Numbered from the stretch's first letter, positions 11,845-20,689 are shown. The stretch is DNA of 64,000 bases from JABFWF01 sp035539135 (GCA_035539135.1 DATLJD010000002.1:76568-140567); one strand, 5' to 3'. A program made the numbers and translations. Notes: a model not told the origin generated them from the sequence alone.

Positions 11845-13704
11845 TCAGCGCGGCGCGTAGCGCACCGTCAACCCGAACTCGCGGCCCGGCTGGTTGTAAT
11901 ACGCCACCGTCTCGTAGTCGCGGTCGAAGGCGTTGCGCAGCTGCGCCTGCAGCGTCCAGTCGGGCGACAACGCGTATTGCGCGCGCAGGTCGAAGGTGGC
12001 GTAGCCGCCCACGCGCAGCGCGTTGAGGGCGTCGTCCGGGCGTGCGCCTTCGGCGATCCAGCTGGCCCCGAGCCCTAGCTTCCCGAACGCGCGGTCCACG
12101 TCCACCCGCGCGGCGCGGCGCACACGGCGCGGCAGCAGCCGGCCGTCGTAGCCGTCGCTCAGGTTGCGCGGGTCGGCGAAGCTCGCCTGCGCGTCTACGC
12201 GCCAGCCGGCCACGGTCGCGCCGGCGGCGAGCTCGGCGCCGCGGATGCGCGCGCGATCGATGTTCTCGGCGCGGAAGGCCGTGCTGTCGTAGCTGATCAG
12301 CGCGTCGATGTCGGTCTGGAACGCATCCAGCCGCCAGTGCCAGCTGTCGCCGCGCTGGCCGATGCCGGCCTCGAGGCTGCGCGAGGTTTCCGGTGCGAGG
12401 TCGGGGTTGCCGTAGAACGGGTAGTACAGCTCGTTGAAGGTCGGCGCCTTGAACGCGGTGCCGACGCTGGCGGTCAGGCGCAGGCCGTGGGCGACGTCGC
12501 GGCCCCAGGCCAGGCTGCCGGTGTCGTGGCCGCCGAACTGGTCGTTGTCGTCGTGGCGCAGCGCGGCCTGCAGGTCGTGCGCGCCGAAGCGGCCCTGGTA
12601 CTGGACGAAGCCGGCGCGGTTGCCGCGCGCGCGCTCGTACGCGGCGAAGGCGCCGCGCACGGCGCCGCGGTCGCGCAGCCAGTCCAGGCCCGCGATCAGG
12701 CGCTGCCCGTCGGCGAAGGCGAGGTCGGCCTGCAAGCCGGCGCTGTCGCGGGTGCTCCAGAAGCGGTCGGTGTAGACGCCCTGCAGGTAGTTCTTCGACG
12801 CGTCGAGGTTGCGGCCGGCGCTGAGCTGCAGCGCCAGGTCGCCGCTCGGCGCGTAGCGCACCTTGCCGCCGATCACCTGCTGCACCGTGTCCGAGCGGTC
12901 CGGCAGGCCGAAGTCCGGGTTGGCGTCGTAGTCGTTGCGGCCCGCGTTGCGCAGCGCGTTGCCTTCGATGGTCCATGCCTCGCCCGGGGCCAGTCCGGCG
13001 CGCAGCGAGAGTGACCGGCTGCGGTAGCCGTCGCGGTCGGGATCCGGGTGGTCGGTGCCGCAGCCGGCGAACAGCGGTGCGCCGATCCCGCGGCAGGCAT
13101 CGATGCCGTCATCGTGCTGCCAGCTGCCGTCCACGTCGAACCAGCCGCGCCGCGAGCGCACGCCGATGCCGGCGCTGGCCTCGCGCAGGCCGTGGCTGCC
13201 GGCGCCGGCAGCCAGCCGCGGATGGACACCGGGCGCGCCGCGGCGGGTGAACACCTGGATCACGCCGCCGATCGCGTCCGAGCCGTACAGGCTGGAGCGT
13301 GGGCCGCGCACGATCTCGACGCGCTCGATCTGCGCCACCGGCAGGTCCTGCAGCGAGACCAGGCCGGAGGTCGCCGAGCCCACGCGCACGCCGTCGACCA
13401 GCACCAGCACGTGGTCGGATTCGGCGCCGCGCAGGAACAGGGTGGAGACCTTGCCGCGGCCGCCTTGGTTGGACAGGGTGATGCCGGCGCGGCCGCGCAG
13501 CAGTTCCGGCAGCGAATGCGCCTGACTGCGCTCGATGCTGGCGCGGTCGATGACCTCGACCGGCGCGAGCGCGTCGTCGACGGTGGTGGCGGTACGGGTG
13601 GCGGTGACGACGACTTCGTCGAGGCGGTCCGCGTCGGCGGACTGGGCGAAGGCGACAGGGGACAGCGCCGCGGCGACGGCGAGCACGAGCACACGGGAGT
13701 GCAT
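11845..13704 (-). CDS. btuB: TonB-dependent vitamin B12 receptor BtuB
   Basis: 619 aa outer-membrane receptor. It has a signal peptide cleaved at AFA/QS (residue 20) and a TonB box DEVVVTATR at 29-37. The plug domain (about 40-150) contains LLRGRAGI and RGPRSSLYGSDAIGGVI, and a 22-strand beta-barrel fills the rest. The stretch DHPDPDRDGYRSRSL resembles the Asp-rich calcium loops of BtuB. A cobalamin riboswitch in the leader supports B12 as substrate. GGAGGA precedes ATG 13704. The last residues are VRYAPR rather than ending in Phe, unusual for a BAM-assembled barrel. No btuCDF genes are adjacent. Confidence 0.93.
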   Translation of the reverse strand: MHSRVLVLAVAAALSPVAFAQSADADRLDEVVVTATRTATTVDDALAPVEVIDRASIERSQAHSLPELLRGRAGITLSNQGGRGKVSTLFLRGAESDHVLVLVDGVRVGSATSGLVSLQDLPVAQIERVEIVRGPRSSLYGSDAIGGVIQVFTRRGAPGVHPRLAAGAGSHGLREASAGIGVRSRRGWFDVDGSWQHDDGIDACRGIGAPLFAGCGTDHPDPDRDGYRSRSLSLRAGLAPGEAWTIEGNALRNAGRNDYDANPDFGLPDRSDTVQQVIGGKVRYAPSGDLALQLSAGRNLDASKNYLQGVYTDRFWSTRDSAGLQADLAFADGQRLIAGLDWLRDRGAVRGAFAAYERARGNRAGFVQYQGRFGAHDLQAALRHDDNDQFGGHDTGSLAWGRDVAHGLRLTASVGTAFKAPTFNELYYPFYGNPDLAPETSRSLEAGIGQRGDSWHWRLDAFQTDIDALISYDSTAFRAENIDRARIRGAELAAGATVAGWRVDAQASFADPRNLSDGYDGRLLPRRVRRAARVDVDRAFGKLGLGASWIAEGARPDDALNALRVGGYATFDLRAQYALSPDWTLQAQLRNAFDRDYETVAYYNQPGREFGLTVRYAPR

Positions 13705-13834
13705 GGACGATTCCTCCGGCGCGCACGCCCGCGCGCCTGCAGGTTGGGCAGGAGTCGCGAAAAACGGAGGAAAGCGGGGACGAGGACGCGCGACGGCGCC
13801 GCCGCCACGATGCCCTCCGCATCGCAACCACGAA

Positions 13835-14034
13835 CGCCTCGGGCCGGTCTCCGGACTCGCGGATGGGAAAGTCGCCTTTCCCGCCACAGGCGCCTTCCCG
13901 TGCGATGCACAGTGGCGCGTGCCTGCGGCGTGTTCCGCCTACCGTTGCGGGGGCAGTGCCGGAGTGGCCGCGTGGGCGGCGTCACCGGCTTCCCGTTTCA
14001 ACCCGCGGGCGGACGCCCTTGGGTCACCTGAAGC
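13835..14034 (-). ncRNA. cobalamin (adenosylcobalamin-class) riboswitch
   Basis: Read on the minus strand, the btuB leader carries the aptamer landmarks in order: CAGGTG at the 5' end, GGGAAGCCGGTG, ACTGCCCCCGCAACGGTA, the B12-box core GCCACTGTGC, GGGAAGGCG and the closing GAGTCCGGAGACCGGC. B12 binding would shut off btuB by hiding its ribosome-binding site or ending transcription; the expression platform between 13705 and 13835 was not resolved. Ends are approximate. Confidence 0.93.
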
Positions 14035-14041
14035 GGCGCGC

Positions 14042-14047
14042 AGTGTA
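14042..14047 (-). promoter_or_regulatory. -10 box for the btuB riboswitch transcript (TACACT)
   Basis: CCTACACTG on the minus strand puts the start site near 14035, right at the 5' edge of the recognisable aptamer. The rest of the gap to the tfoX-like gene (14048-14179) shows no gene or clear signal. Confidence 0.5.
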
Positions 14048-14179
14048 GGGCCGCGCCCGCCCGAACGCAAAGGCCGTGCGGCGTCACCGTAGAGTGGAAC
14101 TGGCTTCGCTGGCTTTTCGAGCCGGAACCGGCAGCAAGCAGCGACGCAAGGGCCGTCGTGCGCAAAGCCAAGGCAGCAC

Positions 14180-14551
14180 TCAGTCCTGCGAGGCCGTCTC
14201 GCGCTCGTCGTCGAACAGGCGCGGCGAGGGCACCGCGTCCTCGCGCACGTGCACGGTGGTGGTGACCGGCGCGGCGGCCGGTCGGTGCCGCGGCGGCGGC
14301 AGTTGCGCGATCGCGGCGTCGGCGGCGACCACCAGCTCGCTGCGGCGCGCTTCCGGCACCTCCTGCCAGTGGCAGTCCAGCAGCGCGCCTTCCAGCGCGT
14401 ACAGCAGGTTGAGGCTCGGCTTGAAGCCGGCGCGCTTGACCCGCATGAACGCCTCGACCGTGCCGATCGCGGCGATGTCCTCGTGGGTGCGCAAGCCGAC
14501 CTGGCGCAGCCAGGCCGCCGACTTCGGACCGATGTTGCGCAGCTTGTTCAC
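14180..14551 (-). CDS. TfoX/Sxy C-terminal domain protein
   Basis: 123 aa. Residues 1-80 (LRNIGPKSAAWLRQVG, then FKPSLNLLYALEGALLDCHW) match the helix-hairpin-helix-like TfoX C-terminal domain. The N-terminal TfoX domain is absent, and a Pro/Ala-rich tail of about 40 residues follows. Full-length Sxy/TfoX regulates competence, but short C-terminal-only proteins have no settled role. Its ATG overlaps the msrC stop by 4 bp (ATGA), so it is co-translated with msrC. Confidence 0.8.
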   Translation of the reverse strand: MNKLRNIGPKSAAWLRQVGLRTHEDIAAIGTVEAFMRVKRAGFKPSLNLLYALEGALLDCHWQEVPEARRSELVVAADAAIAQLPPPRHRPAAAPVTTTVHVREDAVPSPRLFDDERETASQD

Positions 14552-15033
14552 GCGCTCGCCTCCAGCCAGGCCTCGGCGATCGCCTCCAGGCCTTGTTGGT
14601 CTTCAACGTCGAAACGACCCGGAACCGGACTGTCCAGGTCGAACACGCCGATGAGCGTGTCGCCGGCGTACAGCGGCACCACCAGTTCCGAGCGCGAGGC
14701 CGAGTCGCAGGCGATGTGGCCGGGGAAGGCGTTCACGTCCTCGACCCGCTGCGTCGTCCGCGTGCGCGCCGCGGCGCCGCACACGCCCTTGTCCAGCGGA
14801 ATGCGCACGCAGGCCGGCAGGCCCTGGAACGGGCCGACCACCAGCTCGGTGCCGTCGAAGAAATAGAAGCCGACCCAGTTGAGCCGCGGCAGCGCGTGGT
14901 AGACCAGCGCCGACAGGTTGGCGGCGTTGGCGATGCGGTCGCGTTCGCCGTGCAGCAGCGCGCGCGCCTGGGCCAGCAGCTGCGCGTACTGCTCGGGCTT
15001 GCTGCCGCTGAGGGCGGAGGCGGTGAAACTCAT
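14548..15033 (-). CDS. msrC: free methionine-(R)-sulfoxide reductase (GAF domain)
   Basis: 161 aa, a single GAF domain. It reduces free methionine-R-sulfoxide and so repairs oxidised methionine in the cytoplasm. WVGFYFFDG, GPFQGLPAC, DKGVCGAAA and HIACDSASRSELVVPL are present, giving the three conserved cysteines (in PAC, GVC and IAC) that define fRMsr. ATG 15033 is only 7 nt after a TACACT -10 box, so the mRNA is predicted to be leaderless or nearly so. It is divergent from bioD and forms an operon with the tfoX-like gene. Confidence 0.93.
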   Translation of the reverse strand: MSFTASALSGSKPEQYAQLLAQARALLHGERDRIANAANLSALVYHALPRLNWVGFYFFDGTELVVGPFQGLPACVRIPLDKGVCGAAARTRTTQRVEDVNAFPGHIACDSASRSELVVPLYAGDTLIGVFDLDSPVPGRFDVEDQQGLEAIAEAWLEASA

Positions 15034-15039
15034 TCGCCA

Positions 15040-15068
15040 AGTGTAGCAATGCCGGCGTCCGCTAAGAT
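15040..15068. promoter_or_regulatory. interlocked divergent promoters of msrC (minus) and bioD (plus)
   Basis: The msrC -10 is TACACT (minus, 15045-15040) and the bioD -10 is TAAGAT (plus, 15063-15068). Exactly 17 bp lie between them, so each -10 occupies the other promoter's -35 position. Both start sites would fall at or within a base or two of the start codons. Prediction from sequence. Confidence 0.55.
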
Positions 15069-15075
15069 TTTGCGC

Positions 15076-15804
15076 ATGAACGGCCACTTCCGAAGCGTCT
15101 ACGTCACCGGCACCGACACCGGCATCGGCAAGACCGCATCCAGCTGCGCGCTGCTGCACGCGCTGCGCGCGCAGGGCCTGCGCGCGGTCGGCATGAAGCC
15201 GCTGGCCAGCGGCAGCGAGCGCACGCCGGACGGCTGGCGCAACGAGGACGCGCTGGCGCTGCAGGCCGCGAGCGACCCGCAACCGTGCTACGACGACGTG
15301 AATCCCTTCGCCCTGCCCAATCCGCTGGCGCCACAGCTGGCCGCGCGCGACGCCGGCGTGACGGTGACGCCGGGGCCGATCCGCGCCGCCCATGCGCGGC
15401 TGGCGGCGCAGGCCGACGTGGTGGTGGTGGAGGGCGTCGGCGGCTGGGCCGCGCCGCTGGCGGACGACCTGCTGCAGGCGGATGTCGCGCGCATGCTCGA
15501 CCTGCCGGTGGTGCTGGTGGTCGGCCTGCGCCTGGGCTGCCTCAACCACGCCTTCCTCAGCGCGCGCGCGATCCAGGCCGACGGGCTGCGGCTGGTGGGC
15601 TGGATCGGCAACGCGATCGATCCGGACATGGCGCGGCGCGAGGACAACCTCGTTCTGCTGCAGGCCGGTCTGGCGGTCCCGTGCTGGGGCGTGTTGCCGC
15701 ATGCGCCCGCGGCCGACGCGCGCCTGTTTTCGCGTTCCCTGCGCCTGCCCGCAGGCATGTTCGGGACTTCCGGCATGGTCGGCCGCGCGAGTCCTGGATG
15801 CTAG
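15076..15804 (+). CDS. bioD: dethiobiotin synthetase BioD
   Basis: 242 aa. It converts 7,8-diaminopelargonate, CO2 and ATP to dethiobiotin, the penultimate biotin step. The P-loop YVTGTDTGIGKTASS is at residues 9-23, MKPLASGS carries the substrate-binding Lys, and VVVEGVGGWAAPL is the conserved mid-protein motif. No other bio gene is adjacent. The -10 box TAAGAT ends 8 bp before the ATG, predicting a leaderless transcript. Its final codons contain the -10 box of the downstream efflux operon: its TAG stop is also the first half of TAGACT. Confidence 0.95.
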   Translation: MNGHFRSVYVTGTDTGIGKTASSCALLHALRAQGLRAVGMKPLASGSERTPDGWRNEDALALQAASDPQPCYDDVNPFALPNPLAPQLAARDAGVTVTPGPIRAAHARLAAQADVVVVEGVGGWAAPLADDLLQADVARMLDLPVVLVVGLRLGCLNHAFLSARAIQADGLRLVGWIGNAIDPDMARREDNLVLLQAGLAVPCWGVLPHAPAADARLFSRSLRLPAGMFGTSGMVGRASPGC

Positions 15805-15807
15805 ACT
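15802..15807 (+). promoter_or_regulatory. -10 box of the RND efflux operon (TAGACT)
   Basis: GCTAGACT overlaps the bioD stop codon. Predicted start is near 15814, leaving a leader of about 32 nt before the adaptor ATG, with a CAGGA element and a C-rich tract. Confidence 0.5.
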
Positions 15808-15845
15808 GGCCAGTTCAGGAACCCCCCTCCCCCCGAGGTCCCCGC

Positions 15846-17036
15846 ATGCGCCTTACCCTGGCATGGATTCCCGTGGCGTCCGCCCTGTTGCTGGCCGCCG
15901 CCTGTTCGAAGGACGACGCCGCCGCCGGTGGCGCGCCCGGCGGCGCGATGCCGCCGCCGGAAGTCGGCGTGGTCGTCGCCCGCCCGGCCGACGTGCCGGT
16001 CACCAAGGAGCTGGTCGGACGCCTCGCCGCGTTCCGCAGCGCCGACGTGCGCGCGCGCGTGCCTGGCGTGCTGCAGCGGCGCCTGTACGACGAGGGCAGC
16101 CTGGTGGAGAAGGGCGACGTGCTGTTCCGGATCGACCCGGCGCCTTTGCAGGCCACCCTCGCCCAGGCGCAGGGCGCGCTGGCGCAGGCGCAGGCCAACG
16201 CCGCCAACTCGCGCGCCGCGGCCGAACGCGCGCGCGGGCTGATCGGCGGCAAGTTCATCTCGCAGGCCGACTACGACAACGCGATCGCGGCCGAGCGCAC
16301 CAGCGCCGCGGCGGTGCAGGCGGCGAAGGCGGCGGTGGAGACCGCGCGCATCAACCTCGGCTACGCCACCGTGCGCGCGCCGATCAGCGGCCGCGCCGGC
16401 AAGCAGCAGGTCACCGAGGGCGCGCTGGTCGGCCAAGGCGACGCGACGCTGCTGACCACCGTCGAGCAGCTCGACCCGATGTACGTGGACTTCTCCATGA
16501 GCGTCGCCGAGCTGGCGCAGGTGCGCAAGGCGGCGCGGGCCGCCGCGCAGCCGCAGGTGCGGATCGAACTGCCCGATGGCAGCGAGTACGGCCCGCGCGG
16601 CCAGCTCGACTTCTCCGGCCACAGCGTCGATCCGGCGACCGGTTCGGTGCAGTTGCGCGCGCGCATCGCCAACCCGGACGGCGTCCTGCTGCCGGGCACC
16701 TTCGTCACCGTGCACGCCGACCTCGGCACCGAGCGCGGCGTGTACCGGGTGCCGCAGGACGCGGTGCAGCGCGATCCGCAGGGCGCCTACGTGCTGGTCG
16801 TCGGCCAGGACGGCAAGGTCGCGCGCAAGGGCGTCACCCTCGAGCGCCAGCAGGGCGCCGACTGGGTGGTCACCGATGGCCTGGCCAGCGGCGACCGCAT
16901 CGTCGTCTCCGGCATCCAGCGCGCCGTCCCCGGCCAGCCGGCGAAGGCGGTGCCGGCGGGCGCGGGCGCCGGGCCGGCGCAGACCGGCGCGCAGCCCAAG
17001 GCGGGTAGCAAGACCCCGGCCCCGGCGGAGGGCTGA
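15846..17036 (+). CDS. RND efflux periplasmic adaptor (membrane fusion) lipoprotein
   Basis: 396 aa AcrA/MexA-type protein. The N-terminus is a lipoprotein signal with LAAAC around Cys20, so it is probably lipid-anchored in the inner membrane. Lipoyl halves (YDEGSLVEKGDVLFRIDP near 80-97 and TVRAPISGRAGKQQV near 180) flank a helical hairpin; the beta-barrel and MP domains follow. The C-terminus is a low-complexity Ala/Gly/Pro tail. It couples the pump encoded 6 bp downstream to an outer-membrane channel, which is not encoded here. Confidence 0.94.
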   Translation: MRLTLAWIPVASALLLAAACSKDDAAAGGAPGGAMPPPEVGVVVARPADVPVTKELVGRLAAFRSADVRARVPGVLQRRLYDEGSLVEKGDVLFRIDPAPLQATLAQAQGALAQAQANAANSRAAAERARGLIGGKFISQADYDNAIAAERTSAAAVQAAKAAVETARINLGYATVRAPISGRAGKQQVTEGALVGQGDATLLTTVEQLDPMYVDFSMSVAELAQVRKAARAAAQPQVRIELPDGSEYGPRGQLDFSGHSVDPATGSVQLRARIANPDGVLLPGTFVTVHADLGTERGVYRVPQDAVQRDPQGAYVLVVGQDGKVARKGVTLERQQGADWVVTDGLASGDRIVVSGIQRAVPGQPAKAVPAGAGAGPAQTGAQPKAGSKTPAPAEG

Positions 17037-17042
17037 TCGGCC

Positions 17043-20000
17043 ATGTCCCGGTTCTTCATCAACCACCCGGTGTTCGCCTGGGTGATCGCGATCCTGATCG
17101 TCCTCGGCGGCGTGCTGGCCATCGAGAACCTCGGCGTCGAGTCCTACCCGAACATCGCGCCGCCGCAGGTCGTGGTCAACGCGAACTATCCCGGCGCGAG
17201 CGCCGAGACCACCGAGCGCGCGGTCACCCAGGTCATCGAGCAGCAGCTGACCGGCATCGACAACCTGGTCTACTTCAGCTCGTCCTCCAGCGCCAGCGGT
17301 GGCGCCAGCATCACCCTGACCTTCGCGCCCGGCACCGACCCGGACATCGCCCAGGTGCAGGTGCAGAACAAGGTCGCGCTGGCCACGCCGCGCCTGCCGA
17401 GCGAGGTCACCCAGCAGGGCGTGGTGGTGGCCAAGGCCAATGCCGGCTTCCTGATGGTGGTGGCGCTGCGTTCGAACAACCCGGCCTACGACAAGAACGC
17501 GCTGAGCGATTTGCTCGCCTCGCGCGTGCTCGACCAGATCGCGCGCGTGCCCGGCGTCGGCAACACCCAGCTGTTCGGCGGCGAGTACGCCATGAACATC
17601 TGGCTCAACCCGGAGAAGCTGCGCGGCTACGGCCTGTCGGCGACCCAGGTGCTGCAGGCGGTGCGCGCGCAGAACGTGCAGTTCGCCGCCGGCAAGATCG
17701 GCTCCGAGCCGTCCTCGGCGGAGACCCGGTTCACCGCCACGGTGACGGCGGAAGGCCGCTTCAGCACCGCTGAGGAATTCGGCGGGATCATCCTGCGCTC
17801 CGACCCTTCCGGCGCGACCGTGCGCTTGCGCGACGTGGCGCGGATCGAGAAGGGCGCCTCCGCGTTCGGCTTCGACCTGCGCTGGAGCGGGCAGCCGGCG
17901 GCGGGCTTCGCGGTGCAGCTGGCGCCGGGCGCCAACGCGCTCGGCGTGGCCGACGCGGTGCGCGCGCGCATGGGCGAGCTGCAGGCGACCTTCCCCGAGG
18001 GCGTGACCTGGTTCTCGCCCTACGACAGCTCCGACTTCGTCGAGATCTCGATCAAGGAAGTGCTGAAGACGCTGGGCGAGGCCTTCGTCCTGGTGTTCCT
18101 GGTGATGCTGCTGTTCCTGCAGAACTTCCGCGCGACGCTGATCCCGACCCTGGTGATTCCAGTGGCGCTGCTGGGCACCTTCCTCGGCCTGTACCTGCTC
18201 GACTTCACCATCAACCAGCTGACCCTGTTCGGCGTGGTGCTGGCAATCGGCATCGTGGTGGACGACGCGATCGTGGTGATCGAGAACGTCGAGCGCATCA
18301 TGACCGAGGAGGGCCTGTCGCCGAAGGACGCGACGGTCAAGGCGATGGGCCAGATCAGCGGCGCGGTGGTGGCGATCACCGTGGTGCTGGCGGCGGTGTT
18401 CGTGCCCAGCGCGTTCCAGGGCGGATCGGCCGGCGAGATCTACAAGCAGTTCGCGATCACCATCGCGCTGGCGATGGCGTTCTCGGCGTTCCTCGCGCTC
18501 GGCTTCACACCGGCGCTGTGCGCGTCGCTGCTCAAGCCGACCGCCGACCATCACCGCGAGAACTTCATCTTCCGCGGCTTCAACCGGATCTACGGCCGGG
18601 TCAGCAACACCTACGTGCGCCACATCGGCAGCGCGGTGTCGCACGCGCCGCGCTGGATGATCGTGTTCGTGGCGCTGGCGCTGCTGACCGGCTTCCTGTT
18701 CACCCGCCTGCCGGGCAGCTTCCTGCCCGAGGAGGACCAGGGCTACGCGCTGGCCATCGTCCAGCTGCCCGCCGGGGCCACGCTCGAGCGTACCAAGGCG
18801 GTGTTCGAGGACGTGCGCGCGACGCTGGAGAAGCAGGACGGCTATGACGGCATGATGCAGGTCGCCGGCTTCAGCTTCATGGGCCAGGGCGAGAACGTCG
18901 GCATGGCGTTCGTCCGGCTCAAGCCGTGGGACGAGCGCAAGGTCACCGCGCAGGAGTTCATCCAGAACGCCAACATGGCCCTGTTCGGCATCCGCGACGC
19001 GCAGATCTTCGTGGTGAACCTGCCGACCGTGAACGGGCTGGGCGCGTTCGGCGGCTTCGACATGTACCTGCAGGACCGCGCCGGCAAGGGCCGCGAGGCG
19101 CTGGGGCAGGCGCTCGGCCAGCTGCTCGGCGCGGCCAACCAGGACCCCGCGCTGACCGCGGTGCGCCCGAACACCCTCGCCGACGCGCCACAGCTGCGCC
19201 TGAGCGTGGACCGCACCCAGGCGCAGGCGATGGGCCTGTCGGTGGGCGACATCTACAGCGCGATCCAGCTGATGCTGGCGCCGGTGTACGTCAACGACTT
19301 CGTGGAGGGCGGCCGCGTCAAGCGGGTGAACATGCGCGCCGACGCCGGCTATCGCGACGGCCCCGAGTCGCTGGCGAAGTTCTACACGCCGAGCCCGCGC
19401 GCCAGCAATCCGGACGGCACGCCGCTGATGGTGCCGCTGTCGAACGTGGTGGACGCGAAGTGGGAAGTGGCGCCGCCGGCCCTGAGCCGTTTCAACGGCT
19501 ACGCGGCGGTGGAAGTCGTCGGCCAGCAGGCGCCCGGCCACAGTTCCGGCGAGGCGATGGACGCGATGGCGTCGATCGTGGACGACAAGCTGCCCGAGGG
19601 CTTCGGCCACGACTGGACCGGCCAGTCCTACCAGGAAATCCTGTCCGGCAGCCAGGCGCCGATGCTGATGGCGCTGTCCATCCTGGTCGTGTTCCTGTGC
19701 CTCGCGGCGCTGTACGAAAGCTGGTCGGTGCCGGTGTCGGTGCTGCTGGTGGTGCCGCTGGGCGTGCTCGGCGCGGTGGTGCTGACCATGTTCCGTGGCC
19801 TGCCGAACGACATCTACTTCAAGATCGGCCTGATCACGGTGATCGGCCTGGCGGCGAAGAACGCGATCCTGATCGTCGAGTTCGCGATCCACGAACGCGC
19901 GCAGGGCAAGCCCCTGCGGCAGGCGGTGGTGGAGGCGGCCAAGCTGCGCTTCCGCCCGATCCTGATGACCTCGTTCGCCTTCATCATGGGCGTGACGCCG

Positions 20001-20177
20001 CTGGCGCTGTCCTCGGGCGCCGGCGCCAACGCGCGCCACGCGATCGGCACCGGCGTGATCGGCGGCATGCTGTTCGCCACCTTCCTCGGCCTGTTGCTGA
20101 TCCCGGTGTTCTACGTGGTGGTGCGTCGGCTGCTCGGCGACAAGCTGGACGCGCCGCCGCCGCCGGCCGCGGGCTGA
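17043..20177 (+). CDS. RND (HAE1-type) multidrug efflux pump
   Basis: 1044 aa, AcrB/MexB-like, with 12 membrane helices and two large periplasmic loops. It begins MSRFFINHPVFAWVIAI. The proton-relay aspartates are in helix 4 (IVVDDAIVVIENVERI, near 405-408) and the Lys in helix 10 (LAAKNAILIVEFA, near 940). Exchange of protons drives export of amphiphilic compounds from the periplasm and outer bilayer leaflet. It forms an operon with the adaptor, ends at a hairpin shared with the phasin gene, and has no adjacent outer-membrane factor or regulator gene. Substrates cannot be inferred. Confidence 0.96.
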   Translation: MSRFFINHPVFAWVIAILIVLGGVLAIENLGVESYPNIAPPQVVVNANYPGASAETTERAVTQVIEQQLTGIDNLVYFSSSSSASGGASITLTFAPGTDPDIAQVQVQNKVALATPRLPSEVTQQGVVVAKANAGFLMVVALRSNNPAYDKNALSDLLASRVLDQIARVPGVGNTQLFGGEYAMNIWLNPEKLRGYGLSATQVLQAVRAQNVQFAAGKIGSEPSSAETRFTATVTAEGRFSTAEEFGGIILRSDPSGATVRLRDVARIEKGASAFGFDLRWSGQPAAGFAVQLAPGANALGVADAVRARMGELQATFPEGVTWFSPYDSSDFVEISIKEVLKTLGEAFVLVFLVMLLFLQNFRATLIPTLVIPVALLGTFLGLYLLDFTINQLTLFGVVLAIGIVVDDAIVVIENVERIMTEEGLSPKDATVKAMGQISGAVVAITVVLAAVFVPSAFQGGSAGEIYKQFAITIALAMAFSAFLALGFTPALCASLLKPTADHHRENFIFRGFNRIYGRVSNTYVRHIGSAVSHAPRWMIVFVALALLTGFLFTRLPGSFLPEEDQGYALAIVQLPAGATLERTKAVFEDVRATLEKQDGYDGMMQVAGFSFMGQGENVGMAFVRLKPWDERKVTAQEFIQNANMALFGIRDAQIFVVNLPTVNGLGAFGGFDMYLQDRAGKGREALGQALGQLLGAANQDPALTAVRPNTLADAPQLRLSVDRTQAQAMGLSVGDIYSAIQLMLAPVYVNDFVEGGRVKRVNMRADAGYRDGPESLAKFYTPSPRASNPDGTPLMVPLSNVVDAKWEVAPPALSRFNGYAAVEVVGQQAPGHSSGEAMDAMASIVDDKLPEGFGHDWTGQSYQEILSGSQAPMLMALSILVVFLCLAALYESWSVPVSVLLVVPLGVLGAVVLTMFRGLPNDIYFKIGLITVIGLAAKNAILIVEFAIHERAQGKPLRQAVVEAAKLRFRPILMTSFAFIMGVTPLALSSGAGANARHAIGTGVIGGMLFATFLGLLLIPVFYVVVRRLLGDKLDAPPPPAAG

Positions 20178-20180
20178 GGG

Positions 20181-20215
20181 CACAAAAAAACCCGGCAGCG
20201 CGTGCTGCCGGGTTT
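20181..20215. terminator. bidirectional intrinsic terminator between RND pump and phasin genes
   Basis: A 12-bp stem (AAACCCGGCAGC / GCTGCCGGGTTT) with loop GCGT. On the minus strand it is followed by seven U residues (plus-strand A tract 20184-20190), strong for the phasin gene; on the plus strand the U tract is short. Confidence 0.85.
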
Positions 20216-20281
20216 CCTGACGCGGGGGAGAGAAGCCCGCGAACGTCGGCCGGGGTTTTTCGCCGGCGTGGCGGAAACTGC

Positions 20282-20650
20282 TTACTTCGCCTTCGCGGCC
20301 TTGGCGGGCTGCTCGGCGGCGGCCTCGAACTGGCTGCGCGCGATGCGGCCGATCGCCTCGCCGGTCTTGACGCTGCGGTCGATCACTTCCTGGCCGGTGC
20401 TGACCACGCGCTCGACGCTCTCGCGCGCGACCTGCAGGCCCTTCGGCCAGACCTGGCGCAGGCCGTCGGCGTCGCGGACCTCGGCCAGCTCGCCCAGGTG
20501 GGCGAAGGTGGCGGACACGTTGCGCTCGAATGCGCCCAGCTGCAGGGCGAGGACCTGCTCGGCGTGGTCCAGGGCCAGGCGGTTGACCTGGGCGGCGGCC
20601 TGCACGAACTGCCGCGAAGCCGCGGCGAACTGCTCGTTGATCGGGAACAT
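20282..20650 (-). CDS. phasin family protein
   Basis: 122 aa, entirely alpha-helical and amphipathic with no signal peptide. FPINEQFAAASRQFVQAAAQ, HAEQVLALQLGAFERNV and VERVVSTGQEVIDRSVK match the phasin_2 pattern. The C-terminus is an Ala/Lys-rich tail. Phasins coat polyhydroxyalkanoate granules and recruit regulators, though in xanthomonads some act more generally. No pha synthesis gene is in the window. The gene has its own sigma-70 promoter with a palindrome on the -35, consistent with PhaR-type repression, and a strong terminator. Confidence 0.85.
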   Translation of the reverse strand: MFPINEQFAAASRQFVQAAAQVNRLALDHAEQVLALQLGAFERNVSATFAHLGELAEVRDADGLRQVWPKGLQVARESVERVVSTGQEVIDRSVKTGEAIGRIARSQFEAAAEQPAKAAKAK

Positions 20651-20689
20651 GGCGGTTCTCCTGCGGGAAACCGGCAGGGATTGCCGGGA

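Noticed and set aside
14048..14179. Possible terminator downstream of the tfoX-like gene
   Set aside because: The CTGGCT..CTGGCT pattern is a direct, not inverted, repeat and no T tract follows on the relevant strand.
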